A stretch of DNA of 64,000 bases from Gyromitra esculenta (Eukaryota > Ascomycota > Pezizomycetes > Pezizales > Discinaceae). The position numbers were made by a program, and so were the translations under genes. Below are positions 44,426 to 55,627 of the stretch, piece by piece; position 1 is the first letter of the stretch; every line of letters begins with the position of its first letter. The notes under the pieces were generated by a model that was given only the letters and a program-made list of their open reading frames with translations, did no database searches and was not told where the DNA came from. The DNA is taken from positions 1,757,149-1,821,148 of the forward strand of contig JBCAML010000004.1 in assembly GCA_038503075.1 (NCBI GenBank), in the 5' to 3' direction.

Positions 44426-45138
44426 GGTGGGCTAGATTTTCGGAGGTCCGTCCTTGCTCGTATGGTGTGTGTATGTGGCAGACAGGCAGGTATGGTAGAT
44501 GATATGGCAAAGGAAGGAAAGAGAGGACAATTGTGCTCAGGCGGGGGTCATCAATTCGTGAAATTGGCCGTGAGGGTGGAGGTGAGGTTGGAGAGATGAA
44601 GCGAAGAGCTGGGCCTTGGTGGGCAGAGCGGCGGTGCGGTGAAGTCCGGCCAGCAGCGAGCAACGACGCACGTTGTCGGCTTTGGGATGGGCTGGGGGAG
44701 AGCTTGGCTTCAGGGGCTGCATCGATGCACGAACGCGGCGATGAGATCGGGGAAATCGGTCCAATACGGGGCTGGCAGCGCCATTACAGGTATCACCACT
44801 CTACTGCTGCTGCATGTATTATCGCCATATTATATACACAGTAGCTGTGATTTCCTCGAAGCGCTGAGGGCGAGGTTGAGGCTGAACATACAATCCCCGC
44901 ATGTCTGTTTCCGCTGAGACAGGCTCCGTGGTCGGATCGTGCAGCGGCGGTTTCGGTCCCAAGCCCGTTGGTTGCCCTGGTTTCCGATCTGGGCGCGACG
45001 CGACTTCCCTCAGTCTCGCAATATCTGCAGCCTCCAACCCACCAAACCCGCGACTCCGCCGTGAAAACCCATCTCGACAGGATACTCACCCCGACCAGCA
45101 CCCGTTAAATACTCTACTAGAGAGAGCTATTGCACAAT
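44426..45138. promoter_or_regulatory. Divergent promoter region, ZIP transporter / HAT1
   Basis: 713 bp between two divergent starts. No further gene. A TATATACAC stretch lies at about 44832. Confidence 0.4.
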
Positions 45139-46554
45139 ATGGAACCGATCGACGAATGGGCCGTCGATGCAAACGAGGCTCTCACCCTTTCCCTGCACTC
45201 CCCATCCACCGGGAAACAGCTCTCTGCCTTCCATCCTAAATACACATATCCTATCTTTGGCGAATCCGAAACTATCTTCGGGTACCGCGATCTCAATGTG
45301 CGCCTTGCCTTCGCCGCAGATGACATGGCGCCGTGCGTGGACGTGACTTGGGCCGAGCAGAAGAAGCCCGTTGGCGAAGTCGTCGCGGAAGACGTTGAAG
45401 AGATTTTGAAGGAGTATCTTCCAGAAGGTGAGTCTCTGTGCTTTCTCCATAAGGAAGCTCTGATTCTGATCCTCCTGTGATCCGTAGAAGCTTTTGGAAC
45501 CGACCTTTTGAGCTTCGAGGCTGGCCTCCCTACTCGCAAAACTAGCAAACCCTTTACTCCGCCAGGGACCCTCCTAACATCCACCACAGTCAACTCCAAG
45601 ACCTTCGAGATCTGGACCACAAACGTCGACGGCCCTGCCTGCAAAGCTTTCCTATCCAACATCCAGATCCTCGTCCTCCTCTACATCGAAGGCGGCTCCT
45701 ACATCGAACTCGACGACGATGAATGGTCCAACAAGCGCTGGGAAGTCTTCTTCCTGTACGAGAAGTCTGCAAACGCAGAATACAACTTCGTCGGCTACTC
45801 CACCGTCTACCGGTACTACTACTTCTCCACCACCCTCGAAAACCTCTCCCGCGCGCGCATCAGCCAGTTCCTCATCCTCCCACCGTACCAGCGCCAAGGC
45901 CACGGCTCCCGCTTCTACGACGCCCTCATCACACACTATCTCGCCTCCGAGTCAACCCTCGAGATCACAGTTGAGGATCCCAGTGAGTCATTCGCCGATC
46001 TACGTGATCTGCGTGATCTCCACCGTCTAGAGAAATCCGGGGCATTTGACTTGCTTGAACTGGAGTCTGTTTCTGCGCGTGTGTTCCCACTTGAAGAGGT
46101 GCGTAAAGCTGCAAAGATGCCGCAGCGGCAGTTTAGCCGGTGTGTGGAAATGGCACTCCTCAAACGCCTCCTCGAGCTGGAGGAGAAGAAGGGTAAGGGT
46201 AAGGGTAAGGGTAAGCGGAAACAAGTGGATAAGAGGTTGCTTGGGCAGTGGAAGATGTACAGGTTGATAGTGAAGGGGAGAGTATATAAGCAGAATCGGG
46301 ATGTGCTTGCGCAATTGGATAGGCTGGAGAGGGTGGATAAGCTGGAGGAAACGTATTTCCATGTGGAGGACGACTACAAGAGGTTGCTCGAGATAGCGAA
46401 ACACGGAAGAGTGGAGGAAGGGGGTAATGCAGAGGAGGCAAAGAAGGGGGAAAATACTATGGGGAATAAGAGAAATAGTGATGTAGACGAGGAGGGAGAG
46501 GAGGTAGAAGAGGTAGAAATGGGCGGGAGGCCGAAGAAGAGGACGAGGATTTAA
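45139..46554 (+). CDS. hat1: Histone acetyltransferase type B catalytic subunit HAT1
   Basis: Exons: 45139-45427 and 45488-46554; 451 residues. Hat1, with Hat2/RbAp46, acetylates newly made histone H4 on Lys5 and Lys12 before chromatin assembly. Visible: WAVDANEALTLSL and FHPKYTYPIFGE at the N terminus, IEGGSYIELDDDEW, then the GNAT core with YRYYYFSTT, RARISQFLILPPYQRQGHGSRFYDAL (acetyl-CoA binding Q/RxxGxG as QRQGHG) and ITVEDPSESFADLRD (catalytic region). The C-terminal third holds a GKGKGKGKRK tract encoded by a GGTAAG repeat (46191-46217) and an acidic, basic tail (KKRTR) that looks like a nuclear signal. Confidence 0.96.
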
Positions 46555-47844
46555 AAATTGGATTGTATAGAGGGGCGTTTACGAATTTCTAATCTACTCC
46601 CCCCGACTAGGGATACAAGCTTTATTGTTTTCTTTTTCACGTCTACCAAACTTAATATACTCTTATGCTTCCTTAAGGAAGCCAATTCTAAAATGTATAT
46701 ATTATCTGACCATACAATGATCCCATGAAAAGTGGTTCACGTTGAGCAATCTAAATTCACTACTTGGAGGGTGAGTATGCATTGCTAAAAGGCCGTTTGT
46801 TAGGTACTGTTTTTTTTTGTTTATAGGTTTACTTCACTGTGTGTTTTCTAGTGGCTCTCACTGTGGTTGAGTCTCCAGGCTCCAGGCTGCGTATGCCGGG
46901 TGGTTGGATGGGTATAAAGTGAATGCTATACCGATTCCCAATCATGTGTTATCACTCGGTAGAGATGGTGCGTACCATAGGCCGGCACCAAGTGCCAATA
47001 CTCAAAACCCTATCTGATCTCTTTATTATTAACCGCGACGGTTTGCCTTCATTCCCCTATCTCGCTGTTTGCCCTGCCAGTTCTATTGTCTGGATCTCAA
47101 GATTGGAGCAAACCGTCTACCCGCCCCATGTATCCTTATGGCAATCTACGGAGAACGACAGGGCTCATATGGATTCAAGGATAACCAACACACCAAATAA
47201 ACAAATCTAAAAAGCGCCGGATTCTATCATCTGGCGAGTTTGTACGGTAATCATAGCCGATCACTCGAGCCATTCGGCAGCTGTGTTTGTCTGCAGGCGT
47301 GATCTTCCTACGGTGTTGGGGAGCTTGTGCTTGCATGAGAACGTTTGATCTATGGACTTTTGCTTCCATTTGCTCTTCATGTGTTTAGTGGTAGTCCATT
47401 CTAGGACCAACGTGCGTGCTCGCACCTTAGTGCCGTCTGGACCAAACCCCCCAATTCTATTTCCAGCAACCAGCCCTCAACGATTGGTTGCATGCCAAGA
47501 CCCTAGTGGCTATAAAACATTCTCTCAGCTTTCAGATCCTTCTGGTCTTCTTCTTTCCATACCACATCACCACAGCATCCTGGGGGTGGTACCATCGATC
47601 TATCACTGATCCATCAGTAATCCATCAGGAACATCACCAGCTATACTAACTATAAGCAGTCGAGGGCTCTGCAATTGCTTCTCTGAGCGAGAATGAACAG
47701 TATATACAATCTGCTCTTTCGTTACCCATATCAGCACAATGGATATTAGCAACGGCAAAATAATCAGCAACAGCAGCAACATCGACCTGTTAACAGCAGC
47801 TAACATCTAGCGGTAGCGGTAATGAACTAAATAATCAACAGTAG
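46555..47844. other. Intergenic, then 5' part of repeat transcription unit 2
   Basis: No gene seen from 46555 to about 47460. From the TATA region at 47511 rightward, the sequence parallels array 1: pyrimidine-rich leader, ATCA-rich repeats near 47595-47640 and a CAGCAGCAAC run (about 47765-47785) ahead of unit B3. Confidence 0.5.
47480..47535 (+). promoter_or_regulatory. TATA/inverted-CCAAT promoter of repeat unit 2
   Basis: GATTGGTTGC (about 47480-47489) precedes GGCTATAAAACATTCTCTC (about 47508-47526). Order and core match the region at 42.3 kb on the opposite strand, so the two arrays look like duplicated transcription units facing outward. Confidence 0.55.
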
Positions 47845-48003
47845 GGTGGTTCCCAGAATGAAACCTCGGTGACAAAGTTCCTCAGGGGGGCGAGCGGGAT
47901 GACCACTCGTAAGAGTTCGGCTCTGTGTTGGAAGTCCCGTGAGCAGTACCTACAACCGAATACCAAGGTGGATGTCTTAAAGCTGCTCTCCAAAGAATAA
48001 ACG
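47845..48003 (+). repeat. Exon-like repeat unit B3 (best-preserved frame)
   Basis: 159 bp, plus strand, flanked by TAG and GTACGA. Frame 1 is open from its first base to a TAA six bases before its end: GGSQNETSVTKFLRGASGM... to ...DVLKLLSKE. It is one nucleotide shorter than B1 and B2 near its middle, which moves their reading frame. Confidence 0.88.
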
Positions 48004-48064
48004 GTACGAATCTCTCTACTTATGCATACTCTCTAAAACTTTGAATACTAATATCCTCAAACAG

Positions 48065-48209
48065 GGTGGTTCCCAGAATGAAACCCCGGTTACAAAGCTT
48101 CCCAAGTGGGTGTGGGCAGGGTATCCAGATAGCCTTTGGGCCAAGCCCTGTCATGCATCTAACCGGTCACTAATGTGGGTGTCTTGAAGATGGTGGGGCG
48201 GCGAATTGG
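48065..48209 (+). repeat. Exon-like repeat unit A3
   Basis: 145 bp, plus strand, flanked by ACAG and GTATGC. Frame 1 begins GGSQNETPVTKLPKWVWAG and runs about 41 codons to MWVS then TGA, the longest of the A units. Confidence 0.85.
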
Positions 48210-49057
48210 GTATGCTTTTCTTATCCTTCTCCAAGCACTTCTTACTGAGCTACGCTGACTTTGTGATAATTAACATTAAAGATATGTAACAACGGGAAGC
48301 GCAGCGGAGATAGCATTTATAGTTGAGTTTTTAGAAGTCCTGGCTCGTTTATTATCTTTTTTGTTGGATGATTTATAAAAGAGATTAGAATTTAGCAGCC
48401 ATCCACATATTTCGTAGATTAGTTCAACAAAAGCCAATATCTCGATCATTGACCCTGTCTCATGGAAACCCAAATAATACGATGGGATTTTTCTTGGTTT
48501 TTAGATTTAGAACCTGCTCTATTAAACTAGCATTATTACTCCACTTAAATAGAAATTATACCACCACGCCAAGTGTGTTGCCGCTTCCGCTATGCCAAAC
48601 CAGCAGGCGCCTTCTAAATTAAGGAGAGGGTGAGTGAAGTTGAAAAAAAGAAAAAGAGTCTTCCACTTTTCGAAGCTAGAGAAGATCTATAGTTATAAGA
48701 ATTTTGACCGAATCTTTATCTGTTGTATATCTGCGGGATGCAAATCCGATTAGCGAGTAAATAGTTCGGCAGTCTGCTAAGTGTGAACCGAGTGAGATAT
48801 TATGATGGTGATGATGACGAACAGCCAAACGGACCAGCACAAAGAACAGTGCGAAGCCCGATAAACGAAACCGGTTTATACTATGCTATTTCATTCGAAA
48901 TTTTGCGGATATCCGTTTCTCTATGGCTTTAAACTCGCTGTGGTGAAAGTATACTGCGTATGTTCATGAAATCCTTAACTCCCTGCAAAGAGATGCAGGA
49001 GATAAATGTATAGATATTATGTTTTTGGAGAAGAAACCTATATAAAGGACAAAATAT
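48210..49057. other. Intergenic, no gene seen
   Basis: About 850 bp after array 2, AT-rich, leading to the 3' end of the Utp16 gene. A GATGGTGATGATGACG stretch at 48805 is low complexity. Confidence 0.5.
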
Positions 49058-50106
49058 TTACTTCTTTCTGACGAATCCACCGCCAACGCTCCTTCGCTCG
49101 ATACCACCTTTCCTGTGCTTATGCAACCACGATTCTTTGATATGTGCCACTTGCTTAGAAGCAGGTGGCGCCATGCTTTTCCGAGATGCTGCTTCATCCC
49201 TCAATATCTTCACGTTGACCACGCCCTTCTTTAATATTTTGTTCTTTTTCTTCTGTTCCCGTCTCCTCCTATTTTTCTCTAACCTCGCAGATACCCCGGC
49301 CGATTTCCCAGATGACACTAACGCACCACCGCCCATCTCTGAATCTGGGTCTGAATTGTCCTCTATAGCCGGTGGAGAGGAGCGAGCTGAGACTTGAGCT
49401 AATAGCGACTCTGGAAGTAGGAGTGAAGATTTTGGCTTTTTGGAGATAGCTCCCGTGGGGATGAGGATGGATTCTGCCTCCTTATCGACGGCCGTGGTTT
49501 CCCGGGTAAGTTGATCACTAATGGCCGCATCCTGCTCATCTTCTGCAACTTCCAGTTTCTTTCGTTTAATATCTCGCTCCCGCTTGCGCTCTTCCGCCTC
49601 AACCCTTTGTTCCTTCAGCTTCGCATCTCGCTCCTTTCGCCTTTTCTTACTGGCTTCTTTTTGACTACCAGTGTCTTAGCTCTATGTCATTTGTGTGAAA
49701 GAGCGAATGGTGAAAGAACGTACACTTCAACAGCCCGTTTAGCATCTTCCTCACGTTTCACTGCTTCTTTTTTCCCAGCATCCATAGACACAGCCTCTGG
49801 GGCGTCGTCATCTGAATCTTCCTCGTCTTCGTCCTCTTGTGAGTCTGCAACCTCATTTCGAGTACTATCCGTCCCATTCGCCTGTGTTGCCCTATCACCG
49901 TTCACTCCTTTTTCAGTCTCACCCATTTCAGAACCTGTTCGTGGGGCAGCTGTTGGTGTATCTTCTTCATCTTGGTCGAACCGGACATGGTTATTGGATG
50001 GACGAGTTGGTGTGAGAGTATTAGTTGTGAGAGCAGGAGACAGTGGCTCGATGTTTTCTCCAGTAATATGAGCACGAGTGCGTCGAGCTCTCGTTACGGG
50101 GGCCAT
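49058..50106 (-). CDS. utp16: Utp16-like U3 snoRNA-associated ribosome biogenesis protein
   Basis: Exons (minus): 50106-49724 and 49664-49058; 329 residues. Utp16 is a nucleolar component of the small-subunit processome that helps 18S rRNA maturation. The N-terminal 90 residues are low complexity and acidic. The region from AGKKEAVKREEDAKRAVEVQKEASKKRRKERD is a long charged helix. The C-terminal 110 residues (RLEKNRRRREQKKKNKILKKGVVNVKILRDE, then KESWLHKHRKGGIERRSVGGGFVRKK) match the U3_snoRNA_assoc domain end. In-frame ATGs also exist at 50163 and 50187; 50106 (MAPVTRARRTRAH) is chosen because Utp16 proteins begin with a short basic Thr/Arg/Ala segment. Divergent from the SCCPDH gene. Confidence 0.85.
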
Positions 50107-50564
50107 TGCTGGTAATGGCAGGGTTTGGTGACGTTCGGTCGATTGAAAAGGTGGGCGCGGCATCAAGAAAAGAAAGTTGAAGTGCAAAAGATCTGGCTGT
50201 GTGATTGGCTAGCCTATATTGGGATTGGGCCCGCCAAGATTTGTGAGGCTCTGGTGGAAACTTCTGTGAACCCTGTCTGGACGTCAGGAACGGACAGATT
50301 TGGCTGGGGAGGAATCATCTAGAGAAAGCCGTATGAACTCGGAATTCCGTTCCTATGGGGGAGGGTAGTTTTCTAAATCCGATGTATGGAACGCTTCCCG
50401 ACAAGCCCTGGTTTTTGAGCAAATCAGAAGCAACACAGGGGAAGACATTTGGACCTATAAAGCTATGGCCAGGTCCCACCAGCTGCAGTAGCCGCGTGTC
50501 TTTATAGATCTCGCATCGACTCCTGACTTCATCCCGATCTTCAACGAGACGCTGTACTATCGAA
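50107..50564. promoter_or_regulatory. Divergent promoter region, Utp16 / SCCPDH-like
   Basis: 458 bp. A TATA-like CCTATAAAGC lies at about 50453-50462, roughly 105 bp before the reductase ATG. No separate gene. Confidence 0.45.
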
Positions 50565-52101
50565 ATGGCTCAAGCTCCCGCTGAAAGAAAGTACGATCTC
50601 GTCGTATTCGGCGCAACCGGATACACAGGAAGGCTAGTCTGCGAGGAGATACTCACTAGTACTCCTTCAACCTTGAAGTGGGCAATCGCAGGACGGTCAC
50701 CCAACAAACTCGAACTCCTTGCTGTTGAATACAACAGAAGATTCCCGGATCGTGTTCCTCTGGGTATGAATGTGAAACAATCCTATTGAGAAGCGAAGGT
50801 CTTTGTTTCTAATGAAAGCGCTTATTGTAGGTATTTTCATCGCGAATGTCGAAAACGAAGATACGTTAGAAACGCTCGCGAAAGTCACCCGTTGTCTGGT
50901 ATCGACTGTTGGGCCCTTCCTCAAATACGGACAACCGGTGCTAGAAGCCTGTGCACTGAACGGGACACATTATGTTGATTCCACCCCCGAGACCCCTTGG
51001 GTTAGGGAGATGATACATAAGTACCATAAGACAGCTCAAGTCAATGGGGCAATTGTGAGAGCCCAGATATGATAACTAGATGGGAGAATATCCATTAATG
51101 AGATTTTCAGATTATCCCTCAGTGTGGTGTTCAGTCGGCTCCTGCAGACTTGGCGGCCTTGTCACTCGTCAAGATCATTCATGAAAGACTTGGTTGCCCT
51201 ACGGACAATATTGTTTTGTCTTTGGAGGATATGAAGTTAGTTCTCTACACCCTCATATCATAGATTACCGAGTTACAATCTAACTGGTGCTGAAGGACCG
51301 GAGTAAGCGGCGGAACTATTGAGACACTCATGTCTGTCTGGGAAAACGTGACTCTTCAGGAAATGTTCCATGCTAGAAGAACTTACGCTTTGTCCCCAAT
51401 CAAAGGACTTACTATTCCCTACAGCCATCCCATATTCACTCACGAGGACTTGGGGCTTCTTACCAAGAACATCCAAGCAAGTCATGATCAGAAAATCGTT
51501 ATGCGCAGTTGGGGCTTGAACGATCATGGGAAATATTATGGCGAAAATTTTATCTTTAAGGAATATCGCCGAGCTTCGAACATGATAGCCGCTATACTCA
51601 TATATCTCTTAATGAGTGCTATCCAGATACTACCGTACCTTATACCTGTTAGGTATGTTTGTTCCTTGAATATACATGGGATGCCCTAGTAGTAACGATT
51701 TGTAGATGGCTAGTTAGGAAAATGGCTAAACCACCTGGGGATGGGCCCATTCTCGAGTAAGTTGAAACTATCATCCGTCCACTTACTCGGAAGGTTATTA
51801 ATATTTCAGCAGACAGACAAACAACTACCGAATAGAGTGGCGAGGAGTTGCGGAAGCCGACGATGATAATGAGGAGCCTGGTAAAGCTACAATACATATG
51901 ACATGCGAGAAGGATGTCTACACTTTGACTGCTATTCTACTAGTCCAGACGGCAATCAGTCTCATCTCTAACGATGACATTCCGGCAAGGAAATTCGGTG
52001 GTGGTGTGCTTACACCTTCTATGGCCTCAAGCCCAAATTTCTTTAGAAATCTGGACCGTTCAGGATTTCACATCGAGACGAAGATGATGGATAAATTTTA
52101 A
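50565..52101 (+). CDS. Saccharopine-dehydrogenase-like oxidoreductase (SCCPDH family)
   Basis: Exons: 50565-50763, 50831-51054, 51111-51235, 51308-51652, 51706-51756, 51810-52101; 411 residues. The Rossmann motif VVFGATGYTGRLV (about 13-25) starts the protein. TRCLVSTVGPFLKYGQPVLEAC, GTHYVDSTPETPW and IIPQCGVQSAPADL are the conserved SCCPDH blocks. A hydrophobic segment AILIYLLMSAIQILPYLI (about 285-305) probably anchors it to membrane or lipid droplet, as in animal SCCPDH. The C terminus has the usual GGVLTPS. Substrate is unknown; related bacterial enzymes are enoyl reductases. The acceptor at 51809 is a NAGNAG (CAGCAG) site, so two products differing by one residue are possible. Confidence 0.9.
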
Positions 52102-52210
52102 TATTGGCTACAATACTTGCAAAGACGCAAGACACGAAACGTAGGGAACTTTAGACGGGGGAGCGGAGTATATCATTTGTATCATAGGCACGCATCGCGA
52201 TCTACACCTT

Positions 52211-53613
52211 TTAATTCTCCAAAGCTTGATTGATCAAGCGGACTGCCTCTCGCGCTGAGCCAAATGAATTTTGGTAGCTAGACGTTATCAGAATCTGTAT
52301 AACTTTCCTTTAAGGTAGCAATATAGACTTACCCTGCACCTGAGTGACCATAGTGATGGCATATAAACTTATTTATCCCATCATGCTTGATCCACTCCAC
52401 TTCAAGGCGTAGACCGCCCTTGCGGGAGGGTCGTCGCCCAACCTGTTCAGAGATGATATCAAATTTTCCATTGACCAGCAACTCAGGTGCAAGCACCGCG
52501 CAACGCTCCATAATGTCCTTCGAGAGTTGCTTATCTACACGTTCATTCCTAGCCATTGTATGTTAGCATTAGGCTCTAGCGGGGCATGGGTATATACACT
52601 TACCAGTCACCCTCTTGGTATGAACCACCTAAAATAGTGCCCTCTCCCGGCCTCCTAATGACGTATGCGATCCACCCTTTCCCCCGTCTCAACCTCGCCA
52701 CCTTTGCCTCCCCTTTTACGAGGATAGTTTGTCCTCTCGTCGGGAACATTTTATCATCACCTGCCAGTTCCTTTGCACCGAGACCTGTGCAGTTTACCAT
52801 ACCTACAACATCTTCATTATCCTCGATCCCAGGAAGCTTGAATACTTCTTCAAGTGAATCGACTTCGGTAGTCATAGTTTTGACGCCCAAGTCCCCAAGA
52901 CGTCCGAGAAGGAAATCGCAGTATTTATGTGGATTGAGGCAGAAAGATTCGTAGGATATCCCGAAATGAGCTCCTTCTGGGAGCTCGGTGGGTGTCATGA
53001 CACGATAATCTCCCACGACATTGCTCCACCAGATGGCGGCACCGTTATTGGCAGTTTCGGGGGTGGGCTCGTCCCTGGTAGATAATGAAGTAAGTATTAT
53101 ATTGCTGGGCGCAGGAAAAGTAATAGTGTTACCAAATGTAGAGAGATGGAAGAAGTACGAGGCCAGTATCTTTTACGCCCTTATTGAGGAGATCTTTCCA
53201 GTGTTGATATGTTTCGGCATCAAATTTCTGGCCCATGAGGTCTTCGGGTCCCGCATGAGTTCTCCAATGCTGTGTTGGGAAATTAGCTCACTTTAGTTCG
53301 AGTTCAGTAGGACATCATCTCAGATAGCAGCTTACAGCTCCAGCCCTAAAACAAATGCAATTAAGCTAATATTAGATACCTGCAAATAATAAGGAGGGGA
53401 TAGATTTACTAACTTCATAGATGTATAGTGGATATCGTCATCACCAGGCCAATGCATTGCAACGATGATAACGTCATATCCGTTCTCGAGGAGTGTTAGA
53501 GCAGTCTGTAAACCTATTACTCCAGCCCTATGGCTCAATTAGTCAAATTGAAGGCTAAGTGACTTCAAAACTTCATACCCCAGCACCACAATTATTTTTT
53601 TGTTAACCGCCAT
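52211..53613 (-). CDS. D-amino-acid oxidase (FAD-dependent)
   Basis: Exons (minus): 53613-53579, 53527-53414, 53345-53336, 53269-53133, 53074-52604, 52548-52333, 52277-52211; 349 residues, the usual DAO length. It oxidatively deaminates D-amino acids with FAD, making H2O2. The dinucleotide motif VVLGAGVIG (9-17) is split by intron 1. AGAHWR, the conserved segment near the flavin, is completed by a 10-nt microexon. Later blocks are GMVNCTGLGA, PTRGQTILV, YVIRRPGEGTILGGSYQEG and the signature HHYGHSGAGYQNSFGSA. The C terminus ends LEN, so the PTS1 (SKL-like) signal seen in many fungal DAOs is missing. Neighbouring genes are a reductase and an epoxide hydrolase, without clear pathway linkage. 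Confidence 0.93.
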
Positions 53614-54044
53614 TATTGTTGGTGAGTATTCAACGAAGGTGCCGTAGAAAGCCGATGAAGGTTGTGTAGGATGGTAGTTTTGTTAAATGTTAAGTGCTGA
53701 TGGGTGGTGTCTAAGGCACATTTATACCTGTCTGGTGGGAAGAAATTACGCCTTGTGATGGATTCAACTCCTACTAAAGTAATGGTCTGGTGACTAAGTG
53801 CTGCGGGTAGCCTTGGACTCGTAAAAGATTTGGACAAATTCGTTCTGTAATACGAGTTCAAGACCCTGTGTAACTAAGGCTGGCTTATCGTCCAGGGTAT
53901 GGGTTTAATACCCACGAATCTTGACAGCCCCTCATGTATTTTTAATATTTCTGAGTCTAGATCCATCCTCTGATAATTAACCCTATAAATAGCTTGGCAA
54001 ATTACAAAAGACCTTATCGCCCAAAACCTCAAATCAATCTACTT
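53614..54044. other. Intergenic, no gene seen
   Basis: About 430 bp holding the DAO promoter and the epoxide hydrolase 3' end. A sequence resembling a tRNA T-arm at 53895-53916 lacks a matching tRNA body. Confidence 0.5.
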
Positions 54045-55627
54045 TCAAAGCTTCAGTTTTCCTCCTAAAACGACTTCATCAATCCACTCATCGATATGAG
54101 CGATACACAATTCCGGTTTCTCAGTCAAAGCCCAGTGCGAGGTCTCTACCTTTCGGAAGGTCAGCTGGGAGATATGTTTTTCCTGCCCCTTAGCCATTTC
54201 CGGAATTACTGCAGTATCGCGCGAGGCACTGATCATGAGGACAGGGATTTCTATTCTGCGAAGTTCGAGGCTGCATGGTCGTTTAGTTAGTGATAAGCTC
54301 CTAGAATAGGGTGTGAGAAAGAGTTGAGGGCTACTTACTCCTTGTCATCCTCGAAGTTAACCTCACGGTTTTTGTACCAGTTCACTGTTTCTTAGTCAGA
54401 AACTGTCCTAAAATCGTGCTATCGAGATGCGAAATGTGGAAATCCTACACGGCCCATGAAAACCCCTTGAAAAGGCATCTAAATAGGCTTCAAATGCCTA
54501 GTTTCTATCTGTCAACATTATATTTTCTTCCCCACAGCATGAGCCGAGAGGTCGCTCGAGAAAAGTCAAGGATTTACCTTCTCAGTGAATAGAGAACTCA
54601 ATTTGTTGTTCCCGATTCCCTGAAGCATATTCTCGGAAACTTGGAAACTTCCCACACCTTTTGGATCGCCAACGCCACGGTACAAATACTTGAAAAATTT
54701 AGCTCTATTCTCTGGGTCTTCTAGGTCCTTTTCGGTTTGCGGGTTACTAAGCCCGATTTGGTACCTAGCCACTCAAAAAATAAGCTAACAGACCTTGATA
54801 GTTTCTTAACTGATTCCGAGTGGCAGACCTGAGATTTGGCCACTGCTCTACCATGCTCTCCAGTGGGACAAACCGGGACGTCACGGGTAGAAATAGAGCG
54901 CATATTGATATAAAATGAGTGTATATCTCGGGATGGTGTAGGTAAACACGATAGGCCACAAAACCACCCCAATCGTGGCCCAGAAGTATGACCTTCGGGA
55001 CCTCAAGATTTCTAGCGAGCTCATAAATGTCGTTCGAAATGTTTTTATGACTGTAGGCATTCATCGACTCCGGGGGAACTCTAGGCATGTCCTATCGTGC
55101 ATGTTTAATTAGCATACATGGCATGTATCTTCACGCAAATGAAACCTCAGGGCAAAAACTTACTGTTTTCCCATACCCGATCATGTCCGGAGCAACCACA
55201 CGGAATCCTTTATCGAGCAGATATGGAATAATAAAGCGCCAGCCATCTGTGGAAATCTGTCAGTCCAACCGTTCCATCAAGAGTACATTTGGATAAGCAC
55301 TGATATACGAACACCAAAAGTCTGGGAATCCATGAAGCTACATGTATTCCGTGTTATTAAGTTAACTTTGATACTTTATCATTAATATAGGTGATTTTAT
55401 GGCTTGGAGGCATTGTATACAGCAAAGATAGTTCCCTTCGGGGGACTTTGGCTCGGAAATCCCTGGACATAGTCTTTGTTGTAACGAACAACCGAGTCAG
55501 TTTCGTGATTCTTGTGGATCTCTCATACAAAATTAAGTGAAAACTCACGATATCTCCTTCCATTTAAGACGGCGAATTCATGGGTGACACGTGGGTCGTC
55601 ATATGGATCAATGGGTTGCAAGCTCAT
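54045..55627 (-). CDS. Epoxide hydrolase (alpha/beta hydrolase)
   Basis: Nine exons (minus): 55627-55549, 55473-55421, 55337-55313, 55246-55164, 55091-54829, 54764-54578, 54497-54449, 54384-54339, 54270-54045; 336 residues, matching soluble epoxide hydrolases. HGFPDFWYGW (oxyanion HGxP) is assembled over two introns. VILLGHDWGG carries the nucleophile Asp (about 120); GPLNWYKNRE, also spliced, contains a ring-opening Tyr; SASRDTAV holds the acid Asp and SHWALTEKPE the catalytic His. The enzyme hydrates epoxides to vicinal diols; the substrate is unknown. No signal peptide, so it is probably cytosolic. The donors GTTCGT (exon 3) and GTCTGC (exon 5) are weak, but they alone preserve frame and conserved blocks. 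Confidence 0.9.

Noticed and set aside
53895..53916. T-arm-like GGGTTTAATACCC, possible tRNA
   Set aside because: No acceptor stem, D-arm or anticodon arm at correct spacing; B-box consensus not met.
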